From Paenisporosarcina quisquiliarum (GTDB lineage Bacteria; Bacillota; Bacilli; Bacillales_A; Planococcaceae), in assembly GCF_027563315.1 (NCBI RefSeq), contig NZ_JAMKBJ010000011.1:1-64000 (forward strand): a DNA stretch of 64,000 nucleotides, written 5' to 3'. Positions within the stretch are counted from its first letter, which is position 1. The number at the start of each line of letters is the position of its first letter. Both the position numbers and the translations under genes were made by a program. This document shows positions 16,614 through 25,039 of the stretch, piece by piece. A model generated the notes under the pieces. That model was given only the letters and a program-made list of their open reading frames with translations. It was not told the origin of the DNA and ran no database searches.

Positions 16614-18308
16614 GTGCTAAAAGAATTATCAATAAAAAACTTTGCCATAATTGAAGAAGTATCAGTGAGCTTTTCTGATGGTTTGACGGTTCTAACCGGC
16701 GAAACAGGGGCAGGAAAATCGATCATTATTGACGCTGTTCACTTACTGGCCGGTGGAAGAGGTTCGCAGGAATTTATTCGACACGGAGCAAAAAAAGCAG
16801 AGCTTGAAGGATTGTTTTTCATACAGAATGCTCAGCATCCTGTTTTTCAGAAACTGCAGGATGTCGGAATTGAAGCAGATGATGATTCTGTAATTTTACG
16901 TAGAGATATTAACGATCATGGTAAAAGTGTTTGCCGGGTCAATGGGAAATTAGTTACTATTGCGATTTTGAGAGAAATTGGCGGGTCATTGATTGATATA
17001 CATGGACAACACGAAAGCCAGGAATTGATGGATGAGCGTTTACATATTTCCTTGCTTGATCAATTTGCAGGAAGTAAAATACACCGAGCAAAAGAAAGTT
17101 ACAATGGTCTTTATCAAAGATACATAAAGTTGAAAAAAGAATTAGCTTCAGTCAGTGACAATGAACAGCAAATTGCCCAAAGAATTGATTTGTATCAATA
17201 TCAGATCAATGAAATTGATGCCATGCAATTAATTGAAAATGAAGACGAAGAACTCCAAATGGAACGTAAGAAGTTTCAAAATTACCACAAGACATTTGAA
17301 CGTATTTCTGCTGCATACGAAGCTTTGAATGGGGAGTCAAAAGGTTTAGATTGGATCGGAAATGCCATGAGCGAACTTGAAGACATTGCTTCATTTGATG
17401 AATCGTATAAAGAGCAAGCAGAACTTGTATCAAATTCTTTCTATTCACTCCAGGAATTGTCCTATCAACTGAAAAATGAGATGGACGAATCGGAATTTGA
17501 TGAAGAACGGTTAAATGTCATTGAAGAAAGATTAGCTGCGATTCAATCATTAAAAAGAAAATACGGGAATTCTATAGAAGAAATTCTTTTATACCGACAG
17601 AAGATAGGTGATGAACTGGATGCTCTTGTGAATAGAGATGAACGCATTCAGCAACGTCAAAAAGCGTTAGATCAGGTGGAAAAAGACTTGGAAGTTGAAT
17701 CTAAAGAACTAACGCTAATCAGAAAAAAAGCAGCAAAAAAACTGAGCGAAGCTATAGTTGTACAGCTTCGTGAATTATTTATGGAAAAAGCTACTTTTGA
17801 AGTAATTTTCAAATCTACGAACGTTTTTGATAAAAACGGAAAAGATGATGTATCTTTCTATATGTCAACAAATGTAGGGGAACCTGCAAAACCGATATCA
17901 AAAATTGCTTCGGGCGGAGAGCTATCAAGAATGATGCTTGCCCTAAAAGGGATTTTTTCAAAACACCAAGGAATTACTTCTATCATTTTCGATGAAGTGG
18001 ACACAGGTGTAAGCGGAAGGGTTGCTCAGGCAATTGCTGAAAAAATAGCTAACATTTCCCGTTCTTCACAAGTATTGTGTATTACGCATTTGCCTCAAGT
18101 TGCTGCGATGGCTGATCAGCAATTATTAATTGAGAAACAAGTTATGGGCGAACGGACGATGACGAAGTTAACGGCAGTAACTGGAAAAGACCGCGTCCAA
18201 GAGTTAAGTCGTATGATGTCCGGTGCTGAAATTACTTCGTTGACGCTGGAACATGCCAGTGAATTATTATCAATTGCAGAGCAACGAAAAAAAATATCGC
18301 ATGTATAA
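16614..18308 (+). CDS. recN: DNA repair protein RecN
   Basis: A 564-residue SMC-like ATPase for double-strand-break repair. Walker A GETGAGKS lies near residue 31, with a central coiled coil (about 150-380), the ABC signature KIASGGELSRMMLALK, and Walker B IIFDEVDTGVSG with the following D-loop. The GTG start at 16614 follows AAGAGGTGA. It lies 16 bases after ahrC, as in B. subtilis, so the two probably share a transcript. A terminator follows at 18315. Confidence 0.96.
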   Translation: MLKELSIKNFAIIEEVSVSFSDGLTVLTGETGAGKSIIIDAVHLLAGGRGSQEFIRHGAKKAELEGLFFIQNAQHPVFQKLQDVGIEADDDSVILRRDINDHGKSVCRVNGKLVTIAILREIGGSLIDIHGQHESQELMDERLHISLLDQFAGSKIHRAKESYNGLYQRYIKLKKELASVSDNEQQIAQRIDLYQYQINEIDAMQLIENEDEELQMERKKFQNYHKTFERISAAYEALNGESKGLDWIGNAMSELEDIASFDESYKEQAELVSNSFYSLQELSYQLKNEMDESEFDEERLNVIEERLAAIQSLKRKYGNSIEEILLYRQKIGDELDALVNRDERIQQRQKALDQVEKDLEVESKELTLIRKKAAKKLSEAIVVQLRELFMEKATFEVIFKSTNVFDKNGKDDVSFYMSTNVGEPAKPISKIASGGELSRMMLALKGIFSKHQGITSIIFDEVDTGVSGRVAQAIAEKIANISRSSQVLCITHLPQVAAMADQQLLIEKQVMGERTMTKLTAVTGKDRVQELSRMMSGAEITSLTLEHASELLSIAEQRKKISHV

Positions 18309-18314
18309 AATCGT

Positions 18315-18350
18315 CAAGCACTGCTGCTACAGCATGTGCTTTTTTTTTTC
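18315..18350 (+). terminator. Terminator after recN
   Basis: An imperfect stem AAGCACTGCTG / CAGCATGTGCTT around CTA is followed by nine T residues. Confidence 0.85.
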
Positions 18351-18420
18351 GAAAATTTACCGTTCATAACAATGCGGTTCAGACACATAGTAAGAACATC
18401 CTGTTAAACGGAGGTGAAAT

Positions 18421-19380
18421 ATGCGATGTGTTGCGAATAAAAGGATTGTAACCATGTTTTTGGGATTCTTGCTTTTGCTACCAGCTCATTCGTTGGCCGA
18501 GAAGAATGACAATGCTTTAATCCCGCTTGGACAGTCTATAGGTGTGCAATTAAAATTAGAAAAACCAACATTTGTTCATGACGTTCTAATCAATGATAAA
18601 TGGTGGTTCAAAAGTGGAGACCAAGTAATTTCTTTAAATGAAAAAACCATCGGCTCTATTGCCGATTGGAAAAAATTAAGCAAAAATGTAAATGAAGAGC
18701 AAGTATCCATCGAAATCCTTCGTGAAAATAAAAGAAAATCTGTATTAGTATCAACAGATAAGTTGGAAAGTATGCTTCCTTTCATTCGTGATCACACCGA
18801 AGGTATTGGAACCATCACTTACGTTGACCCAAAAACCAAGGAATATGGAGCTCTTGGGCACCAAATAGTGGATCAACAAATTTCACAACCTCCGCCATTT
18901 TTGGGTGGAACGATTTTCTTATCTGAAATTGCCCGAATACACAAAAGCACGCCTGGTAATCCAGGATACAAAATTGCCAAACAGGCAGCTGTTCATGTTC
19001 AGGCAGGCAATGTAAAACAAAACACGGTTTATGGTGTTTTTGGGGAATTGCTTGAATCTGATATGCAACAAGGAGACGCAATTCCGACGCTGACTGCCAG
19101 AAATATAAAAAAGGGTAGTGCGGAGTTGTTTACGGCAATCGATGGAAATGATGTTCAAGCTTATGATATCGAAATCATAAAAGTCGAAGAAACAACATTT
19201 CAGTTCATCGTCACAGATCAGGAACTGATTAAAAAGACCGGCGGAATTCTCCAAGGGATGAGTGGTTCTCCAATTATACAAAATGGGAAATTTGCTGGAG
19301 CCATCACACATATGGTGGTGGATAATCCTGTTAAAGGAGCAGCCATCCCAATCCAAGAGATGATGAAAAAACATCCATGA
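18421..19380 (+). CDS. spoIVB: SpoIVB serine peptidase (S55), compact form
   Basis: A 319-residue protein with an N-terminal membrane/signal segment (about 8-26), a short PDZ-like region (about 60-112) and an S55 peptidase domain. The likely triad is His147 in GALGHQI, Asp266 in VTDQELI and Ser281 in QGMSGSPI. The Asp-Ser spacing of 15 equals that of the B. subtilis enzyme (Asp363, Ser378), while about 90 residues are missing before the His. It is made in the forespore and triggers sigma-K activation by cutting SpoIVFA. GGAGGTGAAAT gives a strong start. It lies between recN and spo0A as in B. subtilis. Confidence 0.92.
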   Translation: MRCVANKRIVTMFLGFLLLLPAHSLAEKNDNALIPLGQSIGVQLKLEKPTFVHDVLINDKWWFKSGDQVISLNEKTIGSIADWKKLSKNVNEEQVSIEILRENKRKSVLVSTDKLESMLPFIRDHTEGIGTITYVDPKTKEYGALGHQIVDQQISQPPPFLGGTIFLSEIARIHKSTPGNPGYKIAKQAAVHVQAGNVKQNTVYGVFGELLESDMQQGDAIPTLTARNIKKGSAELFTAIDGNDVQAYDIEIIKVEETTFQFIVTDQELIKKTGGILQGMSGSPIIQNGKFAGAITHMVVDNPVKGAAIPIQEMMKKHP

Positions 19381-19389
19381 TAAAATTTT

Positions 19390-19421
19390 TTACCACACTG
19401 TAAAAAGTGTGGTATTTTTTT
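19390..19421 (+). terminator. Terminator after spoIVB
   Basis: A 9-bp stem TACCACACT / AGTGTGGTA with a 6-base loop, followed by a T-run. Confidence 0.88.
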
Positions 19422-19450
19422 GCGTTATTGTTTATGATGTATGTAACGAT

Positions 19451-19560
19451 TATTCGACATTTTGTTAGAAAAACTTGACAATAGACGAAAATTGTCTAAA
19501 TCATCCAACTAAGTACTCGTTTTTTAAATCATTAAAGGGATTGCGTTGTAAATGTCGAAT
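19451..19560 (+). promoter_or_regulatory. spo0A control region with two opposed 0A boxes
   Basis: ATTCGACATTT at 19452-19462 and AAATGTCGAAT at 19550-19560 are exact inverse copies, and each contains the Spo0A-binding core TGTCGAA. Between them are TTGACA (19475-19480) and an inverted GACAAT...ATTGTC pair (19477-19496). The layout fits the known autoregulation of spo0A by Spo0A~P. A clear -10 element is not seen. Confidence 0.6.
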
Positions 19561-19643
19561 TAACTTTGCAGTGTGAAATTGGTAGAATGTGCCGTGTAAC
19601 AAACAACCATGTTCGCAAGAGACGTTTTAAGTGGGAAATACCA

Positions 19644-20435
19644 TTGGAAAAAATAAAGGTCGCAATCGCAGATGATAACAAAGAATTAGTGAAAACTCTT
19701 GAGTCCTATTTGTCGAGTCACCCTCAAATCGAAGTAATTACAACTGCTCCAAATGGAAAAGTGATACTTAGCATGATGGAAAATGAGTTACCAGACGTAT
19801 TGTTACTTGATATTATCATGCCGCACTTAGATGGTTTGGCAGTACTTGAAATGATGCAGTCAAATGAAAACCTTGCAAAAGTGCAAGTAATTATGCTGAC
19901 AGCTTTCGGTCAAGAAGATGTAATGAAACAAGCAGTGGAATTAGGTGCTTCCTACTTTATGCTAAAACCATTTGAATTTGATCGCTTGGTTAATCAAATA
20001 CTTCAAGTGGCTGGCCACAAAACAGAAAGTGCACCACGCACAAGCATTCTGCAAAGCCAACCGCAGCCGAAAGTGAATCAAAAAATGATTGATACAACAA
20101 TCACGGCAGTCATTAAAGAAATTGGTGTACCGGCTCATATTAAAGGCTACGCATACTTGCGCGAAGCTATTCACATGGTCTATGAAGATATCGAATTATT
20201 GGGATCGATTACAAAAGTCCTCTACCCAGAGATTGCAATTAAATTTAATACAACGTCTTCCCGAGTAGAACGTGCAATCCGTCACGCGATTGAAGTGGCT
20301 TGGAATCGTGGAAACTATGAATCTATCTCCAAAACTTTCGGTTATACAGTGCATCATTTGAAGAGCAAACCAACAAACTCTGAGTTCATTGCGATGATCG
20401 CGGACAAAATTCGTTTGGAAAATATGGCTAGTTAA
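19644..20435 (+). CDS. spo0A: Sporulation master response regulator Spo0A
   Basis: A 263-residue regulator with an N-terminal receiver domain (acidic Asp10/Asp11, phosphorylated Asp56 in [12 protein letters not shown], the LTAFGQ Thr and the LKPF Lys) and a C-terminal DNA-binding domain ([19 protein letters not shown] and the Spo0A signature helix-turn-helix). It is the end point of the phosphorelay and controls entry into sporulation. The TTG at 19644 is chosen because it gives the standard [12 protein letters not shown] start; the only ribosome site is a weak GGGAA. An upstream in-frame extension to 19566 lacks family support. Confidence 0.96.
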   Translation: MEKIKVAIADDNKELVKTLESYLSSHPQIEVITTAPNGKVILSMMENELPDVLLLDIIMPHLDGLAVLEMMQSNENLAKVQVIMLTAFGQEDVMKQAVELGASYFMLKPFEFDRLVNQILQVAGHKTESAPRTSILQSQPQPKVNQKMIDTTITAVIKEIGVPAHIKGYAYLREAIHMVYEDIELLGSITKVLYPEIAIKFNTTSSRVERAIRHAIEVAWNRGNYESISKTFGYTVHHLKSKPTNSEFIAMIADKIRLENMAS

Positions 20436-20440
20436 TTTTA

Positions 20441-20478
20441 AAACACAGATGTCGTTTTTTTGGCATCTGTGTTTTTTT
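20441..20478 (+). terminator. Terminator after spo0A
   Basis: The stem AAACACAGATG / CATCTGTGTTT with a 12-base loop is followed by T residues. Confidence 0.88.
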
Positions 20479-20563
20479 GCCCCAGTTCTATGGAAAAAGA
20501 TGCATATATTAGGGAAGAGAGGGTAAATAAAAACTATACATATAGACAAGGTGTTGACGATAG

Positions 20564-21289
20564 ATGATGAGAGTTCCGATATATGCACATCGAGGTGCAT
20601 CTGCATACGCACTTGAAAATTCATCTGCCGCTTTTACAAAAGCGATTGAACTGGGAGCGGATGGGTTAGAAATTGATTTACAGTTAACAAAAGATTTAGT
20701 ACCCATTGTTACTCATGATTTGGACTTTTGGCGGTTAGCTAAAATTCGAAAAAATGTTTCGTCAATGTATTATGAAGAAGTTAAGAAATTAAAATTAGGA
20801 ACCTCTTTTTGGCGTTTGGTAAATGGGGATTCTATTCAAACTTTTGAAGAAGTATTGGCATTTGCTGCAAAAAATGAACTTGCTCTTAATGTAGAGTTGA
20901 AAGAGACTTTTTTGAATGCACCTGAACAAATTGATCTTCTGTTCAAACGTTCGTACACTCATTTGAACATTCATTTTTCGTCTTTTCATTATGAGTTACT
21001 AGAACGAATTAAAAAATGTAATCCGATGTTACAGACAGCTTATATCGGGACGAAAAAAACAAATTGGGAAGAACTCGGTCGGTTGACTGCAGCTGATGCG
21101 CTTCATATGCATAAAAGGCACTACAATCAGAAAAAACTCGATTTGGCCTTTAAATCGAACATGCCATTACGGTTTTACGGAATTGATGGGAACGAAAAAT
21201 ATTTAGTTGATCCGCACCCGGTCGTATTAGGGTGGATTACGGACTATCCAGATAAAGTATTAATGAAACAATTAAAAAAGGAATCCTGA
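20564..21289 (+). CDS. yqiK: Glycerophosphodiester phosphodiesterase (YqiK-like)
   Basis: A 241-residue GDPD-family TIM barrel without a signal peptide, so probably cytoplasmic. The catalytic HRGASAYALENSSAAF, followed by GADGLEIDLQLTKDLVPIVTHD, gives the Glu, Asp and second His of the active site. It hydrolyses glycerophosphodiesters to glycerol-3-phosphate and an alcohol. AAGGTG is 10 bases before the ATG. The position after spo0A matches B. subtilis yqiK. A terminator overlaps the stop codon. Confidence 0.9.
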   Translation: MMRVPIYAHRGASAYALENSSAAFTKAIELGADGLEIDLQLTKDLVPIVTHDLDFWRLAKIRKNVSSMYYEEVKKLKLGTSFWRLVNGDSIQTFEEVLAFAAKNELALNVELKETFLNAPEQIDLLFKRSYTHLNIHFSSFHYELLERIKKCNPMLQTAYIGTKKTNWEELGRLTAADALHMHKRHYNQKKLDLAFKSNMPLRFYGIDGNEKYLVDPHPVVLGWITDYPDKVLMKQLKKES

Positions 21290-21314
21290 GTTCGAACTCG
21301 GGATTCCTTTTTTT
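21279..21314 (+). terminator. Terminator after yqiK
   Basis: A 14-bp stem AAGGAATCCTGAGT / ACTCGGGATTCCTT with one G-U pair and a TCGA loop, followed by seven T residues. It includes the stop codon of the gene. Confidence 0.9.
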
Positions 21315-21357
21315 ATGGAACTTAACGTTTGCGGGACTTTCTATAAAACTATATGTT

Positions 21358-21609
21358 CTACAGTTTTTTAGGTTTTTCTTTAGCGAATTTTGCTTGCACT
21401 TTTCCATTTTTTCGGTCTCTATGCAATAAGAAACCTGCGAAAAATCCAAAACCAATAACTAATAAAACAATGCCGATCAGTAACTGTAACCATAAAAATG
21501 GGATAGGACCAATTAATTTACCGAAAATGGTATCGCGTATAAGTTTAATTCCTCCGGCCGCCATTAAACCGGGAATCAATAATACAAGAAAGGCTAACAT
21601 TCGTACCAA
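21358..21609 (-). CDS. yqzF: DUF2627 family small membrane protein (YqzF-like)
   Basis: An 83-residue protein with two membrane helices (about 4-25 and 38-65) and a basic C-terminal tail (HRDRKNGKVQAKFAKEK). The AAGGIKLIRDTIFGKL loop fits the DUF2627/YqzF family, which lies between yqiK and the bkd operon in Bacillus. The start is TTG at 21607-21609, with AGGAG 10 bases upstream on the minus strand; the ATG nine bases further in is too far from it. Function unknown. Confidence 0.8.
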   Translation of the reverse strand: MVRMLAFLVLLIPGLMAAGGIKLIRDTIFGKLIGPIPFLWLQLLIGIVLLVIGFGFFAGFLLHRDRKNGKVQAKFAKEKPKKL

Positions 21610-21840
21610 TAGTATTCATCTCCTGCTGTTGTGATTGGCTTCTGATATTTGTTCTATCGATTTGCAATAATTTAGCGAGAAATTTGAACCCACGAAGATG
21701 TAGACCCAAGCTTGCTAGACCATGTCGGACTAACAGGCTAAACAATTATACAATAGAAAATAGCATAACGAAGAAATAATAATCTATTATAGTTTAACAT
21801 GAAATCAAAAGTTCGTTCCAATTTCCTAGCCGCGAAATCG

Positions 21841-21869
21841 TTGCTTCACACTTGTCGATAAGGTATGAT
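21841..21869 (+). promoter_or_regulatory. Candidate sigma-A promoter of bkdR
   Basis: TTGCTT (21841-21846), a 17-base spacer and TATGAT (21864-21869) lie 48 bases before the start codon. The rest of the 21610-21840 gap shows nothing recognisable apart from the yqzF ribosome site. Confidence 0.5.
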
Positions 21870-21881
21870 AAAAGGAGCTTT

Positions 21882-21895
21882 TGCAATAGATTGCA
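21882..21895. promoter_or_regulatory. BkdR-type operator between bkdR promoter and start
   Basis: TGCAAT-AG-ATTGCA is a perfect inverted repeat, and the same 14-bp architecture occurs twice after bkdR at 23976 and 23995. It lies just downstream of the predicted -10, where a bound protein would block transcription, suggesting autorepression. Confidence 0.55.
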
Positions 21896-21916
21896 CAGGA
21901 TGAAAGAGGGATTTGA

Positions 21917-23968
21917 ATGTCTTTGCAAAATGTTTTAATAATTGGTGGCGGCGTAGGTGGTACTGCGATTTTAAAGCTATTACTATCAGCTGAATTTTTT
22001 TGTGTTAAGCGAGTAGTAGATATTAATGAACAAGCACCAGCCATTCAGATTGCCAAGGAGAATAACATTCCGGCAAGTGCCGAGTGGAAGCCCTATTTAA
22101 CAGAAGAGTTACATATGATTTTTGATTTAACTGGCCAGCCTGAGGTCTTCGAGGAACTTTTAAAGGCACGTCCTGCCCGTACCGTGTTAATACCTGGAGC
22201 GGTAGCGAATATGTTGATTCGATTGTTGCGGGAGAAGGACCATTTTATTCAGACAATCCGCGAGGAAACCCATAAGCAACAATTAATTTTTAATTCGATT
22301 GAAGAAGGCATGATTGGTATTGATGCCAGAGGATACGTCAATTTCTTCAACAAAAGTGCTGAACGCATGACGGATATTTCAATGGACCGAGCATTGGGCA
22401 AACCGATTTATGAAGTGATTCCTTCCAGTGAGTTACCCCGTATTTTTGAGACGGGTCGAACGGAAGTCAATCGTGAATTAATCCTAAGCAATGGCACGAA
22501 AATTGTCACTTCAAGATTTCCTGTCATAGATGAAAAAGGTGAACGTATTGGTGCGTTTTCCGTATTCAAAGACATTACGGAAGTCGTAAATTTAGCAGGG
22601 GAAATAACCAATCTAAAAGAAATTCAGACCATGCTTCAAGCCATTATTCAGTCCAGTGACGATGCAATCTCTGTTGTGGATGAAGAAGGTAAAGGTCTTT
22701 TGATTAATCCAGCCTATACAAGAATAACAGGTTTGCAAACGGACGATATTATAGGGAAACCAGCCACTGCAGATATTAGCGAAGGGGAGAGTATGCATTT
22801 AAAAGTATTGCAGACACGTAAACCGATTCGCGGAGTCAATATGCGAGTTGGCCCTTTAAAGAGAGAAGTCATTGTTAATGTTGCGCCGATTATCGTCAAC
22901 AATCGATTGAAAGGCAGTGTAGGTGTTATTCACGATATGACGGAAATCAGTTCACTGATGAAAGAACTGGATCGTGCACGAAGCATCATTCGTACTTTGG
23001 AATCGAAGTATACTTTTGATGATATCATCGGTGATTCACATGAAATGCGCATTTCGATTGAACAAGCTAAATTGGCAGCGAAAACACCGGTTACCGTTCT
23101 ATTACGTGGAGAATCGGGAACTGGAAAAGAACTTTTTGCCCATGCAATTCATAGTTCGAGTGATCGGAAATACAATAAGTTCATTCGTGTAAATTGCGCG
23201 GCTATTGCCGAACATTTGCTTGAGAGTGAATTGTTTGGCTATGAAGAAGGAGCTTTTGTGGGAGCAAAACAAGGTGGCAAAAGAGGACTATTTGAAGAAG
23301 CCAATCATGGCAGCATCTTTTTGGATGAAATCGGTGAACTTTCAAGTAATACGCAAGCGAAGTTACTTCGCGTCCTGCAAGAAAATGAAATTGTCCGCGT
23401 TGGTGGAACGAAATCAATTCATATTGATGTAAGAGTTATCGCTGCAACCAATATACATATGGAAAAAGCGATGCTTGAAGGAAAGTTCAGGGAAGATTTA
23501 TATTATCGATTAAATCGAATGCCGATACAAATTCCTCCACTAAGAAACCACAAACAGGATATCCCGGCAATTGCTGAGCGTTTATTGGTGAAGCTTAACC
23601 AGGAATATGGTCGAAATGTCGAAGGTATATCCGAAGTAGCTTTACAAAGACTGATTGTTTACTCCTGGCCAGGAAATGTACGCGAACTGGAGAATATCAT
23701 AAGCAGGGGCATGATATTCATGAAGCCGACTGAATCCATTTTGGATGATCATCACTTGCCATTGTCCATGTTAAAACATCAGGAACCTGACGCCAGCAAA
23801 CCTGCGCAGGAAATCCTGCCACTTGCTGACCAAATGGAACGTATGGAAAAAGAAATTCTTTCTTCCACGATGGAAATGGCAAAGGGAAACAAATCAAAAA
23901 CCGCCAAACATTTAGGTATCTCGCTTCGAACTTTATACTATAAATTAGAAAAATATGGGCTTGAATAG
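21917..23968 (+). CDS. bkdR: Sigma-54-dependent transcriptional activator BkdR
   Basis: A 683-residue regulator. The N-terminus (1-110) has a Gly-rich Rossmann-like motif, GGGVGGTAILKLL. Two PAS domains (about 120-240 and 250-350) follow, then an AAA+ domain with Walker A GESGTGKE (398-405) and Walker B IFLDEIGEL, and a C-terminal Fis-type HTH (KSKTAKHLGISLRTLYYKLEK). The sigma-54 contact loop, normally GAFTGA, reads GAFVGA (445-450; Val448, codon GTG at 23258-23260). It should activate the downstream ptb-bkdB operon from the -24/-12 promoter at 24061. Confidence 0.95.
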   Translation: MSLQNVLIIGGGVGGTAILKLLLSAEFFCVKRVVDINEQAPAIQIAKENNIPASAEWKPYLTEELHMIFDLTGQPEVFEELLKARPARTVLIPGAVANMLIRLLREKDHFIQTIREETHKQQLIFNSIEEGMIGIDARGYVNFFNKSAERMTDISMDRALGKPIYEVIPSSELPRIFETGRTEVNRELILSNGTKIVTSRFPVIDEKGERIGAFSVFKDITEVVNLAGEITNLKEIQTMLQAIIQSSDDAISVVDEEGKGLLINPAYTRITGLQTDDIIGKPATADISEGESMHLKVLQTRKPIRGVNMRVGPLKREVIVNVAPIIVNNRLKGSVGVIHDMTEISSLMKELDRARSIIRTLESKYTFDDIIGDSHEMRISIEQAKLAAKTPVTVLLRGESGTGKELFAHAIHSSSDRKYNKFIRVNCAAIAEHLLESELFGYEEGAFVGAKQGGKRGLFEEANHGSIFLDEIGELSSNTQAKLLRVLQENEIVRVGGTKSIHIDVRVIAATNIHMEKAMLEGKFREDLYYRLNRMPIQIPPLRNHKQDIPAIAERLLVKLNQEYGRNVEGISEVALQRLIVYSWPGNVRELENIISRGMIFMKPTESILDDHHLPLSMLKHQEPDASKPAQEILPLADQMERMEKEILSSTMEMAKGNKSKTAKHLGISLRTLYYKLEKYGLE

Positions 23969-23975
23969 TATTGTG

Positions 23976-24008
23976 TGCAATAAATTGCATGGTTTGCAAT
24001 CATTTGCA
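23976..24008. promoter_or_regulatory. Tandem BkdR upstream activating sites
   Basis: TGCAATAAATTGCA (23976-23989, perfect inverted repeat) and TGCAATCATTTGCA (23995-24008, one mismatch) are spaced 19 bp centre to centre. They lie 50-85 bp before the sigma-54 promoter, a normal enhancer position for this activator class. Confidence 0.65.
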
Positions 24009-24060
24009 TACCTAAAAGTACGAATTCTTGCCAAATAAAGCGTTTTCACGATTGTTATCA

Positions 24061-24077
24061 AGGTACTTTTTATGCTT
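24061..24077 (+). promoter_or_regulatory. Sigma-54 (-24/-12) promoter of the bkd operon
   Basis: AGGTACTTTTTATGCTT places GG at 24062-24063 and GC at 24074-24075, with exactly the 10-base interval of the sigma-54 consensus TGGCAC-N5-TTGCA. Transcription would start near 24087, just before the GAGGTGA of ptb. Confidence 0.75.
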
Positions 24078-24103
24078 AAATTATGAATGTTGAGGTGATT
24101 CCA

Positions 24104-25009
24104 TTGAATCTAAACGATTTAATCCGACAAGCTTCGTCTTCCGACGATAATGTGGTTGCGGTTGCATCTGCTGCTAGCTTGGAAGTACTAGAAGCGGTTA
24201 ACTTGGCCATTGAACAAGATATGGCAAGTTTTCGACTTTATGATGATGAACACAAATTAAAAGAAATGATGGTCATGCACTATCCCCACTTGTTGCATCA
24301 TCCAAAAATTTACACACAACATGTAAAAGATGATCAACAAGCAGCGATTGCGGCAGTCAAAGCTGTCCATTTGAATGAAGCGAATGTATTAATGAAAGGT
24401 CATATTCCAACAGCTGTGATTCTTAAAGCTGTGTTGAATCCGGATTTCGGACTCAGAACTGGAAGTGTGCTTTCACATGTTGCAGCTTTTGAGATAAATG
24501 GTTTTGATCGTTTGATTTTCGTAACGGATGCCGCTATGAACATTGCACCTGATTTACAGCAAAAAGCACAAATTGTGCAAAATGCTGTTAAAGTAGCTCA
24601 CGCAGTGGGTGTCGAAACACCAGTCGTTGCGCCATTGGCAGCGGTTGAAACGGTAAACCCATCGATGCAACCGACTCTGGATGCAGCCGCTTTGGTGGCG
24701 ATGAATATAAGAGGACAAATTAAGGGCTGTGTAATTGATGGTCCGGTTGCCCTTGATAATGCAATCTCAGTTGAGGCAGCTCATCACAAAGGTTTAACTG
24801 GTCCGCACGCTGGACAAGCGGATATTCTGCTTGTGCCGAATATTGAGTCCGGAAATATTTTATACAAGTCACTTGTCTATTTTGCCCGTGCAAAAGTTGG
24901 CGCAGTGATAGTAGGAGCAAAAGCTCCAATTGTCCTGACTTCTCGGTCTGACAGTGCGGAGAGTAAATTAAACTCGTTAGCATTAGCAATTTGTACATCT
25001 AAGAATTAA
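24104..25009 (+). CDS. ptb: Phosphate butyryltransferase
   Basis: A 301-residue Pta/Ptb-family enzyme that exchanges CoA for phosphate on branched or straight butyryl groups. It has LMKGHIPTAVILKAVL, GSVLSHVAAFEI and the C-terminal GPHAGQADILLVPNIESGNILYKSL signature. The TTG at 24104 is chosen because GAGGTGA lies 6 bases upstream and the predicted transcript begins near 24087; an ATG at 24083 would lie upstream of that transcript start. It is the first gene of the sigma-54-controlled keto-acid operon. Confidence 0.93.
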   Translation: MNLNDLIRQASSSDDNVVAVASAASLEVLEAVNLAIEQDMASFRLYDDEHKLKEMMVMHYPHLLHHPKIYTQHVKDDQQAAIAAVKAVHLNEANVLMKGHIPTAVILKAVLNPDFGLRTGSVLSHVAAFEINGFDRLIFVTDAAMNIAPDLQQKAQIVQNAVKVAHAVGVETPVVAPLAAVETVNPSMQPTLDAAALVAMNIRGQIKGCVIDGPVALDNAISVEAAHHKGLTGPHAGQADILLVPNIESGNILYKSLVYFARAKVGAVIVGAKAPIVLTSRSDSAESKLNSLALAICTSKN

Positions 25010-25039
25010 GGTACGACCAAATCAAAGGAGGAATTTAAA

